A stretch of 7,389 nucleotides of DNA from Holophagales bacterium. GTDB lineage: Bacteria > Acidobacteriota > Holophagae > Holophagales > Holophagaceae. The notes under the pieces are model-generated. The model was not told the DNA's origin and did not search any database. It saw only the letters and a program-made list of their open reading frames with translations. Numbering within the stretch: the first letter of the stretch is position 1; the number at the start of each line of letters is the position of its first letter. Below are positions 1 through 6,112 of this stretch, one piece after another. The stretch lies in contig JAITCJ010000187.1 of the NCBI GenBank assembly GCA_031283145.1, positions 1-7,389 on the forward strand. The letters run 5' to 3'. A program made the translations under genes and the position numbers.

Positions 1-344
1 CTTCTGTGTACAGTTTTGGACACATAGCCCTGGTTGGCGGCGGATGGCTTTGGTACGGGGGTCACAATCCTATAGAGCCGCTATATTGGGGAGTGCCGAC
101 ACTTATAGGCCCGGGCAGTGAAAATTTTGAGGACTTGGTTCAACCGCTGTTGGAAGCTGAATGTCTGCAAGTTGTTACAACGCCGAATATTACCGATAAT
201 ATCCTGCGAATGCTCTCTCAGATTGACCCAAACGCTCAAAAGCAAATCCCGATTCAGATACCGGAGCGCCTTAGCGGATGTTTGCAGAGGACCTGGGATT
301 TTCTTACACCTTACCTGCCCGACCCAAAACAAACAGCCCCCTGA
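1..344 (+). CDS. kdtA (waaA): 3-deoxy-D-manno-octulosonic acid (Kdo) transferase, C-terminal part (5' end outside window)
   Basis: This is the tail of the membrane-associated GT-B glycosyltransferase that moves Kdo from CMP-Kdo onto lipid IVA, an early step of LPS core assembly. Codons run in frame from base 3, and the TGA stop is at 342-344, giving about 113 visible residues. What identifies it is the nucleotide-sugar binding block of the second Rossmann domain: a VGGG turn, then GGHNPIEP, then GVPTLIGPGSENFEDL. These correspond to the GGHNPLEPA and GP-x-x-x-NF-x-D/E motifs of KdtA. The C-terminus ends FLTPYLP, like the LLEPYLP end of E. coli WaaA. The valine codon GTG at 6-8 lies inside this conserved domain and is not a real start. 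The N-terminal acceptor-binding domain and membrane anchor would lie to the left of the window. The gene converges on the lipoprotein gene ending at 555. Family assignment is firm; the substrate is inferred from family. Confidence 0.9.
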   Translation, partial: SVYSFGHIALVGGGWLWYGGHNPIEPLYWGVPTLIGPGSENFEDLVQPLLEAECLQVVTTPNITDNILRMLSQIDPNAQKQIPIQIPERLSGCLQRTWDFLTPYLPDPKQTAP

Positions 345-347
345 TAG

Positions 348-514
348 TTTTATAGCCAGTCAACTTTAAAATCATCCTATTTATCAAAGTGGGAGGCACT
401 TCGTTTCAAGGCTACGCCTTCGTTACGTGAGCCGCCGACAGACGGTGAACGGAACGGTGACACAGACGAAAGGCACAGGGCAACGTGCCGTTTTAAAGTT
501 GTTTCACTATATAA
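348..514. repeat. Non-coding block bounded by imperfect 24-bp inverted repeats (MITE-like or large folded RNA)
   Basis: Bases 348-371 and 491-514 are inverted copies of each other: 19 of 24 positions pair by Watson-Crick rules plus one G-T. The inner 11 (CAACTTTAAAA at 361-371 against TTTTAAAGTTG at 491-501) match perfectly. The enclosed 119 bases are less A+T-rich and contain three short hairpins: AAGTG/CACTT at 387-401, AAGGC/GCCTT at 408-420 and GGCAC/GTGCC at 472-489. No convincing protein is encoded. The block starts three bases after the kdtA stop and fills most of the gap to the convergent lipoprotein gene. A non-autonomous transposon remnant (MITE) is one reading; a bidirectional terminator or structured 3' UTR is the other. 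No clear target-site duplication was seen. Confidence 0.5.
472..495. terminator. Weak candidate bidirectional terminator between convergent genes
   Basis: GGCAC (472-476) pairs with GTGCC (485-489) around an 8-base loop. On the plus strand it is followed by GTTTT, and on the minus strand by TTTCGTCT. It lies about 130 bases after the kdtA stop and about 65 bases after the minus-strand lipoprotein stop. The stem is short and the T runs are poor, so it is only a candidate for ending both convergent transcripts. Confidence 0.3.
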
Positions 515-554
515 TCAAGGAGCTGTTTATCGCCTTGCTGTTATTGTCTGAATC

Positions 555-1478
555 TTATCTTACAGGGTTATTAACCACTATTCGCTCATCGGCGGGAACA
601 ACAAATTTGATTGGATTTGTGGTGGGTATTGTTATTACTGTACTGCCTGTTCCGGCAGCAACGGCTGTTCCCAGCGCCGCGCCGATGGCCGCGCCGCCTA
701 GGGCATGGTCAGCCTGATTCTTTTTATTTGAAAGAATGCCCACCAAGGCGCCCAGAGCCGCTGTAGTGCCAATGACTTTGGCGTTTCTGCCGCCCTTGGC
801 GTCGCCGGTAACTAAATATATGCCGCCATCAATGCTTGAGCCGCCAACTTCCGTTAGTTTGATACCCAGAGCGCCTTCTCCATTTGCCAGCCGCCCAGTT
901 GGCGTACTTTGACTTACAATGCCGGTAACGCGGGTTCCGGCTTTCCAAAGCACCGTGTTGTTGATGGCTACATCCTGGGTTAATTGACCATCCCAGGAAG
1001 CGCCGGCTTGAGCATTTTCAGTGCTGATAGCTCTGGAAAGCGACACTACAAGTTCAGTACCCCTAGGGACGTTTGTCACCGTTGGTCTGCGCCTTTCGTC
1101 GCGCCCTTCGCCGCGTCCATCACGCCCTTCGCCGCGCCCTTCACCACGGCGGGAATTTTCTGTCTTGGGTGCGGTTGCCTCCTTGGCTTCTTTGGCGGCT
1201 TTTTCAGCTTGTTCAGCTTTTTGCCTGGCCGCCTGAATTTGCTTTTCCAAAGATGCCTGGTGTTCCTCTTTTACCTGTTGAGCCACAGCGTCGGCAGCTT
1301 GTTTGTCTTTGAGATCATCAAGCTCCTGCTGTAATTTATCCACTCGTTCCTGTTCTAATTTAGAGGCTTCATACTTAGCTATGATTTCCTCTTCTGATTG
1401 TCTTTTCTCACATCCCAACGTGAGAGCCAGGGGCAGCAACCCCAGTGTGAGCGCGATAGCGCTGATGCGATAATTCAT
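555..1478 (-). CDS. Lipoprotein with coiled coil, RG-rich linker and C-terminal glycine zipper, function unknown
   Basis: The protein has 307 residues. The start is the ATG at 1476-1478, because an AGGAGG ribosome binding site (1483-1488) sits 4 bases upstream and a lipoprotein signal peptide begins right there; a TTG 19 codons earlier lies inside the upstream terminator. Residues 1-22 are a signal peptide, with Cys23 in LTLGC-EK as the probable lipidated residue. Residues about 28-103 are charged, Ala/Glu/Lys/Gln-rich and heptad-like (coiled coil). Residues 110-131 are an Arg/Gly/Glu tract built from the heptapeptide GRGEGRD. Residues about 137-215 start VPRGTELVVSL and continue with an alternating pattern containing WKAGTRVTGIV; this resembles a beta domain seen in uncharacterised envelope proteins. 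Residues about 236-278 are Gly/Ala-rich with G-xxx-G spacing (glycine zipper), followed by a short beta tail. A periplasm-spanning or membrane-inserting role is inference. It is the last gene of its cluster. Confidence 0.85.
   Translation of the reverse strand: MNYRISAIALTLGLLPLALTLGCEKRQSEEEIIAKYEASKLEQERVDKLQQELDDLKDKQAADAVAQQVKEEHQASLEKQIQAARQKAEQAEKAAKEAKEATAPKTENSRRGEGRGEGRDGRGEGRDERRRPTVTNVPRGTELVVSLSRAISTENAQAGASWDGQLTQDVAINNTVLWKAGTRVTGIVSQSTPTGRLANGEGALGIKLTEVGGSSIDGGIYLVTGDAKGGRNAKVIGTTAALGALVGILSNKKNQADHALGGAAIGAALGTAVAAGTGSTVITIPTTNPIKFVVPADERIVVNNPVR
1102..1143 (-). repeat. 21-bp tandem repeat, two copies, inside the lipoprotein gene
   Basis: Bases 1102-1122 and 1123-1143 are adjacent copies differing at two positions. 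Each encodes, on the minus strand, seven residues of the GRGEGRD type. A more degenerate, out-of-register relative (CGCCTTTCGTCGCG) begins at 1090. The period is a multiple of three, so copy-number changes would lengthen or shorten the Arg/Gly linker without breaking the frame. Confidence 0.8.
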
Positions 1479-1482
1479 AGAA

Positions 1483-1488
1483 CCTCCT
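1483..1488 (-). promoter_or_regulatory. Strong ribosome binding site fixing the start of the glycine-zipper lipoprotein
   Basis: On the minus strand AGGAGG is followed by TTCT and then ATG (1478). It is preceded by a run of seven T (1489-1495). This consensus site decides for the ATG at 1478 over the in-frame TTG at 1535. Confidence 0.85.
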
Positions 1489-1505
1489 AAAAAAAGTTCG
1501 GTGTC

Positions 1506-1535
1506 ATTGTACCACAAAAAAAGAAAACCTCCCAA
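1506..1535 (-). promoter_or_regulatory. Candidate sigma-70-type promoter for the glycine-zipper lipoprotein, overlapping the preceding terminator
   Basis: On the minus strand TTGGGA (1530-1535) is a possible -35, followed by an 18-base spacer and TACAAT (1506-1511) as a good -10. The start site would fall near 1499, leaving a leader of about 20 bases with the ribosome binding site at 1483-1488. The -35 sits in the 3' arm of the terminator hairpin and the T run forms the spacer. The -10 is convincing; the -35 matches the consensus at only four of six positions. Confidence 0.5.
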
Positions 1536-1553
1536 TATCGCATCGAGAGGTTT
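1516..1553 (-). terminator. Intrinsic terminator after the small lipoprotein gene
   Basis: Reading the minus strand, AAACCTCTC (1553-1545) pairs with GGGAGGTTT (1533-1525). This gives nine pairs, one of them G-U, around an 11-base loop. It is followed by TC and a run of seven T (1522-1516). Stem plus U-tract is the standard rho-independent layout. It lies about 95 bases after the stop at 1649 and separates the two lipoprotein transcripts. Confidence 0.75.
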
Positions 1554-1585
1554 GAAGTTGAGCGCAGACGATCAATAACCACTAA

Positions 1586-1619
1586 AGCCGCGAGCATTGT
1601 TATTTAAACAATCCCGGCT
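1586..1619 (-). other. Stem-loop in the 3' untranslated region of the small lipoprotein gene
   Basis: ATTGTT (1596-1601) pairs with AACAAT (1607-1612) around a five-base loop. Outside an asymmetric internal loop, AGCCG (1586-1590) pairs with CGGCT (1615-1619). No T run follows on the minus strand, so by itself it is not an intrinsic terminator. It could protect the 3' end of the mRNA. CCCGG (1613-1617) can alternatively pair with CCGGG (1644-1648) next to the stop codon. Confidence 0.5.
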
Positions 1620-1648
1620 GCCTTATTTACCTGTGGTCTTAATCCGGG

Positions 1649-1852
1649 CTACTTCTTTTCTTCGGCCTTTACTTCAGTGCCTTCAGTCTTTACTTCAGCG
1701 CCTTCAGTCGCCGGTGCTGCCTCAGTACCTTCAGCCGGTGTTGCCTCAGGCTTGACTTCTTCGGCTGGAGCGGGTTCCGCTTTCTTTTCGCAACCGACAG
1801 CTAGTGTCAGGGGCAGAAGTGCCAAAGCAAGAGCGCAAATTTTTAATTTCAT
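1649..1852 (-). CDS. Small low-complexity lipoprotein, function unknown
   Basis: The protein has 67 residues. Start ATG 1850-1852 is supported by GGGAGG (1858-1863) five bases upstream. Residues 1-20 form a short basic start plus a Leu/Ala-rich hydrophobic core, and Cys21 in LAVGC-EKK is the probable lipidated cysteine. The mature part (about 47 residues) consists almost only of Glu, Ala, Pro, Thr, Lys, Val and Gly, in repeats such as TEGAEVK and TEGTEVK, and ends EEKK. It has no globular domain and is expected to be disordered, acidic and envelope-anchored. Its signal peptide closely matches that of the next gene (ALALALLPLTLAVGCEK against ALTLGLLPLALTLGCEK), and both have a poly-T stretch directly before the ribosome binding site. 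The gene begins 67 bases after the gatC stop and is followed by an intrinsic terminator. The lipoprotein nature is fairly secure; the function is not recognisable. Confidence 0.8.
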   Translation of the reverse strand: MKLKICALALALLPLTLAVGCEKKAEPAPAEEVKPEATPAEGTEAAPATEGAEVKTEGTEVKAEEKK

Positions 1853-1857
1853 TGGAT

Positions 1858-1863
1858 CCTCCC
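1858..1863 (-). promoter_or_regulatory. Strong ribosome binding site of the small lipoprotein gene
   Basis: Minus-strand GGGAGG is followed by ATCCA and ATG (1852). Directly upstream is a run of nine T (1864-1872). This supports the short reading frame as a real, translated gene. Confidence 0.8.
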
Positions 1864-1881
1864 AAAAAAAAATCCTCTATC

Positions 1882-1909
1882 ATGTTATCTAATTTTTTGA
1901 GGAAAACAA
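1882..1909 (-). promoter_or_regulatory. Weak candidate promoter for the small lipoprotein gene
   Basis: Minus-strand TTGTTT (1904-1909), a 16-base spacer and TAACAT (1882-1887) make a poor sigma-70-like pair in the 67-base gap after gatC. No convincing terminator follows gatC, so the gene may also be read through from the uvrA-tsaD-gatC transcript. Confidence 0.3.
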
Positions 1910-1919
1910 TTAATTTTTT

Positions 1920-2204
1920 TTACAAAATTTTTGGTACAACAAAACAGCCGCGATCCTGTTCGGGAGCGTTCGCCAGGGCCTCGGATTGCGTCAATCCAGG
2001 CACAGCGACGTCTTCTCTGCGCCGCAAGCGTGGCTCAACAGTGTGCATAACAGGTTCCGAGCCGCCCAAATCCAATTCGTCCAATCGTTTGGCGAATGAC
2101 AGTAATTGTTCCATGTCTTTGCGAAGCGGCTCAATTTCAGATTCTTCGAGACTCAGTGCCGCGAGCCTCGCGCAGTGCAGGACATCTTCTCTTGTAACTA
2201 ACAT
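1920..2204 (-). CDS. gatC: Aspartyl/glutamyl-tRNA(Asn/Gln) amidotransferase subunit C
   Basis: The protein has 94 residues, the usual GatC length. In the GatCAB complex GatC is the small subunit that wraps around and stabilises the GatA-GatB pair, which converts misacylated Glu-tRNA(Gln) or Asp-tRNA(Asn) to the amidated form in the cytoplasm. Diagnostic features are the N-terminal helix pattern TREDVLHCARLAALSLEESE, the following helix EQLLSFAKRLDELDL, the central EPVMHTVEPRLRRREDV segment and the C-terminus FVVPKIL, which is near-invariant in the family. The start ATG is 10 bases after the tsaD stop; the Shine-Dalgarno-like AAAGG (2211-2215) overlaps that stop, suggesting translational coupling. 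gatA and gatB are not next to it: the next gene downstream is a lipoprotein, so the other subunits must be encoded elsewhere. Confidence 0.93.
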   Translation of the reverse strand: MLVTREDVLHCARLAALSLEESEIEPLRKDMEQLLSFAKRLDELDLGGSEPVMHTVEPRLRRREDVAVPGLTQSEALANAPEQDRGCFVVPKIL

Positions 2205-2214
2205 ACGAAACCTT

Positions 2215-3222
2215 TCATAGTTTGAGATCAGCGTCAGCGTTTTCGGTCCAAGGGGCGGCGCTCGCGGACAGGATGGCTCCGGCGGAGGCGATCATAGCTC
2301 CATTATCAGTGCAAAGGCGCGGTTCGGGTATAGAAACCGTAATTCCCAGCTTTTTCCCGAGCCTTGCCGCTCCGGCGCGCAATTCAGAATTACACGCCAC
2401 GCCGCCCGATACCACAAGGCTTGCCGCGCTGTGAATGCCCACAAAGTCAGGGATAGGTTTAAGCAGCCAGGCCGTGATAGTTTCATTGACTGTTTTGCAC
2501 AGCGCTCCCACGCTTTCATCGGCTTTGGAAAGGGCAGGATTACTTTCAACACGCTGCTTTACGGCAGTTTTCAGCCCTGAAAAACTCCACGAGGGCGTTC
2601 CATCCTTGAATTTTGGCGGCGTAAAAGGCGGCGCTAATTCTACCGCCGATTTAGCGCGCTCATCCACGGCAGGTCCGCCAGGGTAGCCCAAATTCAATAT
2701 TCTGGCGGTTTTATCAAACGCTTCGCCAGCCGCGTCGTCCCTGGTTTTCATCAGAAGCCGCAGATTAACCCAGCTTTCAGCCAGGTATAAATGAGTGTGA
2801 CCGCCGGATACCAGGAGCGCCAGAGCCGGAAAGGGAAGGTTTGGTTCAGCGAATCTTGCCGCGTTCAGGTGTCCCAACAAGTGATTGACGCCGATAAAGG
2901 GTACTTTTGAATACCAGGCCATTGCTTTAGCGGCGCTGAAAGTTGTCAGCAGGCAACCTATGAGACCTGGACCTCGCGTAACGGCTATGCGTTCCAAATC
3001 AGCCGCCTTTACGTTGGCTTGGGTCAGGGCGCTTTGTATGACAGAGCGGAGTTGAATCAGGTGTTCCCTCGCGGCCAGTTCAGGCACCACGCCGCCGTAC
3101 GGCGCGTGCAGATGGTCCTGGGTCTTGCGTATGAGCGAAATAATTTGCGGACCCCTGGCGGATTCTTCCACCACCGCGGCGGAACAGTCATCGCAACTGG
3201 ATTCCAGACCTAGAACCAACAT
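2215..3222 (-). CDS. tsaD: tRNA N6-adenosine threonylcarbamoyltransferase TsaD
   Basis: The protein has 335 residues, normal for the bacterial Kae1/TsaD/Qri7 family (ASKHA fold). It transfers the threonylcarbamoyl group from TC-AMP to A37 of ANN-decoding tRNAs, working with TsaB and TsaE in the cytoplasm. Visible motifs in order: LGLESSCDDCSAAVV (residues 4-18), the metal-binding His114 and His118 in NHLLGH, the nucleotide loop SGGHTH (139-144), GEAFDK (166-171), PSWSFSGLKTAV (210-221), the glycine-rich SGGVACN (272-278) and CTDNGAMIA (304-312) with metal ligand Asp306. All expected catalytic residues are present. GGAG (3233-3236) ten bases before ATG is a modest ribosome binding site. The gene starts 41 bases after the uvrA stop and is coupled to gatC, consistent with one operon in which two tRNA-maturation genes follow a DNA-repair gene. 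Confidence 0.95.
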   Translation of the reverse strand: MLVLGLESSCDDCSAAVVEESARGPQIISLIRKTQDHLHAPYGGVVPELAAREHLIQLRSVIQSALTQANVKAADLERIAVTRGPGLIGCLLTTFSAAKAMAWYSKVPFIGVNHLLGHLNAARFAEPNLPFPALALLVSGGHTHLYLAESWVNLRLLMKTRDDAAGEAFDKTARILNLGYPGGPAVDERAKSAVELAPPFTPPKFKDGTPSWSFSGLKTAVKQRVESNPALSKADESVGALCKTVNETITAWLLKPIPDFVGIHSAASLVVSGGVACNSELRAGAARLGKKLGITVSIPEPRLCTDNGAMIASAGAILSASAAPWTENADADLKL

Positions 3223-3263
3223 GGCGTTAAAACTCCGGGAAACGCGCGGCCAAGCAATTTAGC

Positions 3264-6095
3264 CTACGACAAATATGGCCGCAAAAACTTTCCGGTCATA
3301 CTGTTTTTGTTAGCGGCGACCTTTTCCGGCGTCCCCTGAGCTATCATCCGACCGCCGGCATCGCCGCCCTCCGGCCCCAAATCAATGATCCAGTCGCAAG
3401 TTTTAATGACGTCCAGATTGTGTTCAATTACTATGACCGTGTTGCCCTGCTCTACAAGGCGGGTTATCACTTCCAGTAGCTTTTGTATATCTTTGAGGTG
3501 CAGGCCGGTGGTTGGTTCATCCAGTATATAGATAGTCCTGCCCGTAGCGCGCTTTGATAGTTCCTTTGCCAGTTTGACGCGCTGGGCCTCGCCTCCTGAG
3601 AGTGTGGTAGCCGCTTGCCCGAGCCGGATGTAGCCAAGCCCAACTTCCTGAAGGGTCCGCAATTTATTGGCTATGGGCGGAATTGGGCCGAACAGCGCGA
3701 GAGCCTCTTCAACCGTCATGGACAACACATCTGAAATAGATTTCCCCTTGTAGTGAATTTCCAGCGTCTCTCGGTTGTAGCGCTTGCCCTTGCACTGCTC
3801 GCATGTGACATAGACGTCCGGCAGAAAGTGCATTTCGATTCTGATAACGCCGTCGCCCTCGCATTTTTCACAGCGCCCGCCCCTCACGTTAAAGCTGTAT
3901 CGCCCAGGCGTATAGCCTCTGGCCTTGCTCTCAGGCAGTTGACTGAAGAGGTCTCGCAAGTGTGTAAAAAGCCCTGTGTATGTCGCCGGATTTGACCTTG
4001 GCGTACGTCCAATCGGAGCCTGGTCAATATCAATAACCTTGTCAATCTCTTCCAGCCCCTTTATTTTCTTGTGTTTCCCCACAACATGCTTGCCCTGATG
4101 AAGTTGATTCGCCAGCGCTCTGTACAAAATACCGTTGACAAGAGAGGACTTGCCTGAGCCTGAAACGCCCGTCACGCATGTAAAAATTCCTATAGGGAAG
4201 TCAACGTCAATGTTCTTTAAATTATTTTCCGTCGCGCCTATCACAGAAATACTGCCACGGCTGGGCTTCAGGCGCATCTTGGGAACGGCTATTTCATCCT
4301 TGCCAGCCAAAAACTCGCCTGTAACCGAGCCTTGAGCCGCCGCGACCTGATCCGGCGTCCCCTGCGCGACTACATAGCCGCCGTGTTCGCCGGCGCCAGG
4401 GCCTAAGTCAATCAAGTGGTCGGCCTCGCGGATTGTCTCCAAGTCGTGTTCAACAACTAAAACAGTGTTGCCAAGGTCTCGCATTTCTTTTAGAGTGTCC
4501 AGCAAGCGATGGTTGTCCCGCTGGTGCAAGCCAATGGAAGGCTCGTCCAGCACATACAGTACACCCTGGAGCTTTGAGCCGATTTGGGTAGCGAGCCTGA
4601 TCCGCTGACCCTCGCCGCCTGAGAGAGTAGCCGCGGAACGGTTCAACGTGAGATAGCCAAGTCCAACGTCGTCTAAAAAGCCAAGCCGTTCATGAATTTC
4701 TTTCAGCACCTTTTCCGCGACAACGGCGTCTTTCCCTTCAAGAGAGAGTTCATTGAACCAGACCTTCGCTTCGCGGACGCTATTGGAAACCACCTCGGCG
4801 ATATTCCTGCCGCCAACTGTAACAGCCAGCACCTCCGGTTTAAGGCGCTGTCCGCCGCAGGCTTCGCAGGGAATAACCCGCATGAACTGTTCCAGTTCGG
4901 CGCGCGCGTCCTCGCTGGCCGTCTCATTGTAGCGGCGCTCCAGGTTGCCGATTATGCCCTCAAAGCTGTGCGTAAATTCATGGCGTCGGTTTTTGCTTTC
5001 GTAAATGAAGCGCATTGCTCGTTTATTACCATGGAGCATGGTTTGACGCACGTTTTCTGGCAATTTGACCCAAGGCGCGTCCAGGCTGAAGCGGAGCGAT
5101 TTCGCCAGTTGCTCCATCATTTGAGACCGCCAGCCATCATCGCCAATGCTCTTCCAGCCGGAAGCCTGAATCGCGCCTTCGGCGATTGACAACTCAGGGT
5201 TGGGAACTATCAGTTCCTCGGCAAACTGACGTTTAAAGCCCAGCCCATCACACTCCGAACAAGCGCCAAAGGGGCTGTTGAAACTGAAAGAGCGCGGCTC
5301 AAGGTCAGGCAGACCCAGCCCGAAGCGGCCGCAGTTTTCATGGTTGCACGTCAGTTTAGCGGACAACAGCCGCTCATCTCCGTCAATGTCAACCAATACT
5401 GAACCCTCAGCCAGACCGCAAGCTATTTCCAGGCTGTCCGCTAATCTGGAGCCAAGCGACGATGTAACCTTGAGCCTGTCAACCACCACGGCGATAGTGT
5501 GTTTTTTTTGCTTGTCCAAATCAGGAATGCCATCGGTTAAATCCAACAGCTTGCCATTTAAGCGCGCACGGATATAGCCCCGCTTGAGCATATCCTGAAG
5601 CAGTTTTTTGTACTCGCCCTTGCGGGAGCGGACTATGGGGGCAAGAATTTGCACTTTGGTCCCATCGTTGCAGGCCAAAATTTGATCGGCCATTTCCTGA
5701 ATGGTCTGGCTGGAAATAGGCTTGCCGCAGGCCATACAGTGCGGCTTACCTGTTCTCGCGTAGAGCAGGCGCAAGTAATCATAAATTTCTGTAACAGTAG
5801 CAACGGTTGAGCGCGGATTGCGGCTCGTGGTTTTCTGCTCAATTGAAATTGCCGGAGAAAGCCCCTCGATACTGTCAACATCCGGCTTTTCCATTTGGTC
5901 TAAAAACTGTCTGGCATAAGCAGAAAGGCTTTCCACATAGCGCCGCTGCCCTTCAGCGTACAGCGTGTCAAACGCCAAGCTCGACTTGCCCGACCCCGAC
6001 AGTCCGGTAATAACGACCAGCTTGTTGCGTGGAATTACCAGGTCAATATTTTTAAGATTGTGTTCCCGCGCGCCTTTGATAGTGATGCAGTCCAT
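3264..6095 (-). CDS. uvrA: UvrABC excinuclease subunit A (ATPase, DNA damage recognition)
   Basis: The protein has 943 residues (E. coli 940). UvrA dimers scan DNA for bulky lesions and load UvrB in nucleotide excision repair. Start ATG 6093-6095 is chosen because the protein then opens [16 protein letters not shown], aligned with the E. coli start MDKIEVRGARTHNLKN; an ATG 11 codons earlier (6128) lies within a leader hairpin. Motifs: Walker A GLSGSGKS (31-38, Lys37), signature LSGGEGQ (491-497), Walker B VLYVLDEP (512-519); second Walker [10 protein letters not shown] (643-651, Lys649), signature LSGGEAQ (832-838), Walker B IYILDEP (855-861). Zinc-binding cysteines: C250/C255 with C279/C282, and C742/C745 with C765/C768; CMAC (120-123) and CEAC (410-413) match a third zinc site seen in some UvrA. 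The C250-x4-C255 spacing is wider than the usual C-x2-C. No consensus ribosome binding site precedes the start. First gene of the uvrA-tsaD-gatC cluster. Confidence 0.96.
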   Translation of the reverse strand: MDCITIKGAREHNLKNIDLVIPRNKLVVITGLSGSGKSSLAFDTLYAEGQRRYVESLSAYARQFLDQMEKPDVDSIEGLSPAISIEQKTTSRNPRSTVATVTEIYDYLRLLYARTGKPHCMACGKPISSQTIQEMADQILACNDGTKVQILAPIVRSRKGEYKKLLQDMLKRGYIRARLNGKLLDLTDGIPDLDKQKKHTIAVVVDRLKVTSSLGSRLADSLEIACGLAEGSVLVDIDGDERLLSAKLTCNHENCGRFGLGLPDLEPRSFSFNSPFGACSECDGLGFKRQFAEELIVPNPELSIAEGAIQASGWKSIGDDGWRSQMMEQLAKSLRFSLDAPWVKLPENVRQTMLHGNKRAMRFIYESKNRRHEFTHSFEGIIGNLERRYNETASEDARAELEQFMRVIPCEACGGQRLKPEVLAVTVGGRNIAEVVSNSVREAKVWFNELSLEGKDAVVAEKVLKEIHERLGFLDDVGLGYLTLNRSAATLSGGEGQRIRLATQIGSKLQGVLYVLDEPSIGLHQRDNHRLLDTLKEMRDLGNTVLVVEHDLETIREADHLIDLGPGAGEHGGYVVAQGTPDQVAAAQGSVTGEFLAGKDEIAVPKMRLKPSRGSISVIGATENNLKNIDVDFPIGIFTCVTGVSGSGKSSLVNGILYRALANQLHQGKHVVGKHKKIKGLEEIDKVIDIDQAPIGRTPRSNPATYTGLFTHLRDLFSQLPESKARGYTPGRYSFNVRGGRCEKCEGDGVIRIEMHFLPDVYVTCEQCKGKRYNRETLEIHYKGKSISDVLSMTVEEALALFGPIPPIANKLRTLQEVGLGYIRLGQAATTLSGGEAQRVKLAKELSKRATGRTIYILDEPTTGLHLKDIQKLLEVITRLVEQGNTVIVIEHNLDVIKTCDWIIDLGPEGGDAGGRMIAQGTPEKVAANKNSMTGKFLRPYLS

Positions 6096-6112
6096 GTGTG
6101 TAGTTCTTTCGC

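Noticed and set aside
427..717. Plus-strand open frame of 96 codons with a hydrophobic stretch
   Set aside because: It covers the inverted-repeat block and then the antisense of the lipoprotein C-terminus. It has no ribosome binding site and its protein looks like a shadow of the real minus-strand gene.
1090..1143. Short repeats resembling a mini CRISPR array
   Set aside because: The repeats are directly tandem, in frame, without spacers, and encode the Arg/Gly linker of a protein.
1479..1535. Upstream TTG start adding 19 residues to the glycine-zipper lipoprotein
   Set aside because: It would place the start inside the terminator hairpin and bury the signal peptide. The ATG at 1478 has a consensus ribosome binding site and a proper lipoprotein signal.
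1853..1919. Intrinsic terminator after gatC
   Set aside because: Minus-strand TCCTC/GAGGA could pair ahead of the nine-T run, but the stem is only five bases with a loop of about 21, too weak to call.
1804..2220. Plus-strand open frame of 138 codons opposite gatC
   Set aside because: It is antisense to gatC, whose family identity is clear. The translated product is Ser/Arg-rich without recognisable features.
4692..5189. Plus-strand open frame of 165 codons opposite uvrA
   Set aside because: It lies wholly within uvrA, which is conserved end to end, and has no supporting start signal or domain.
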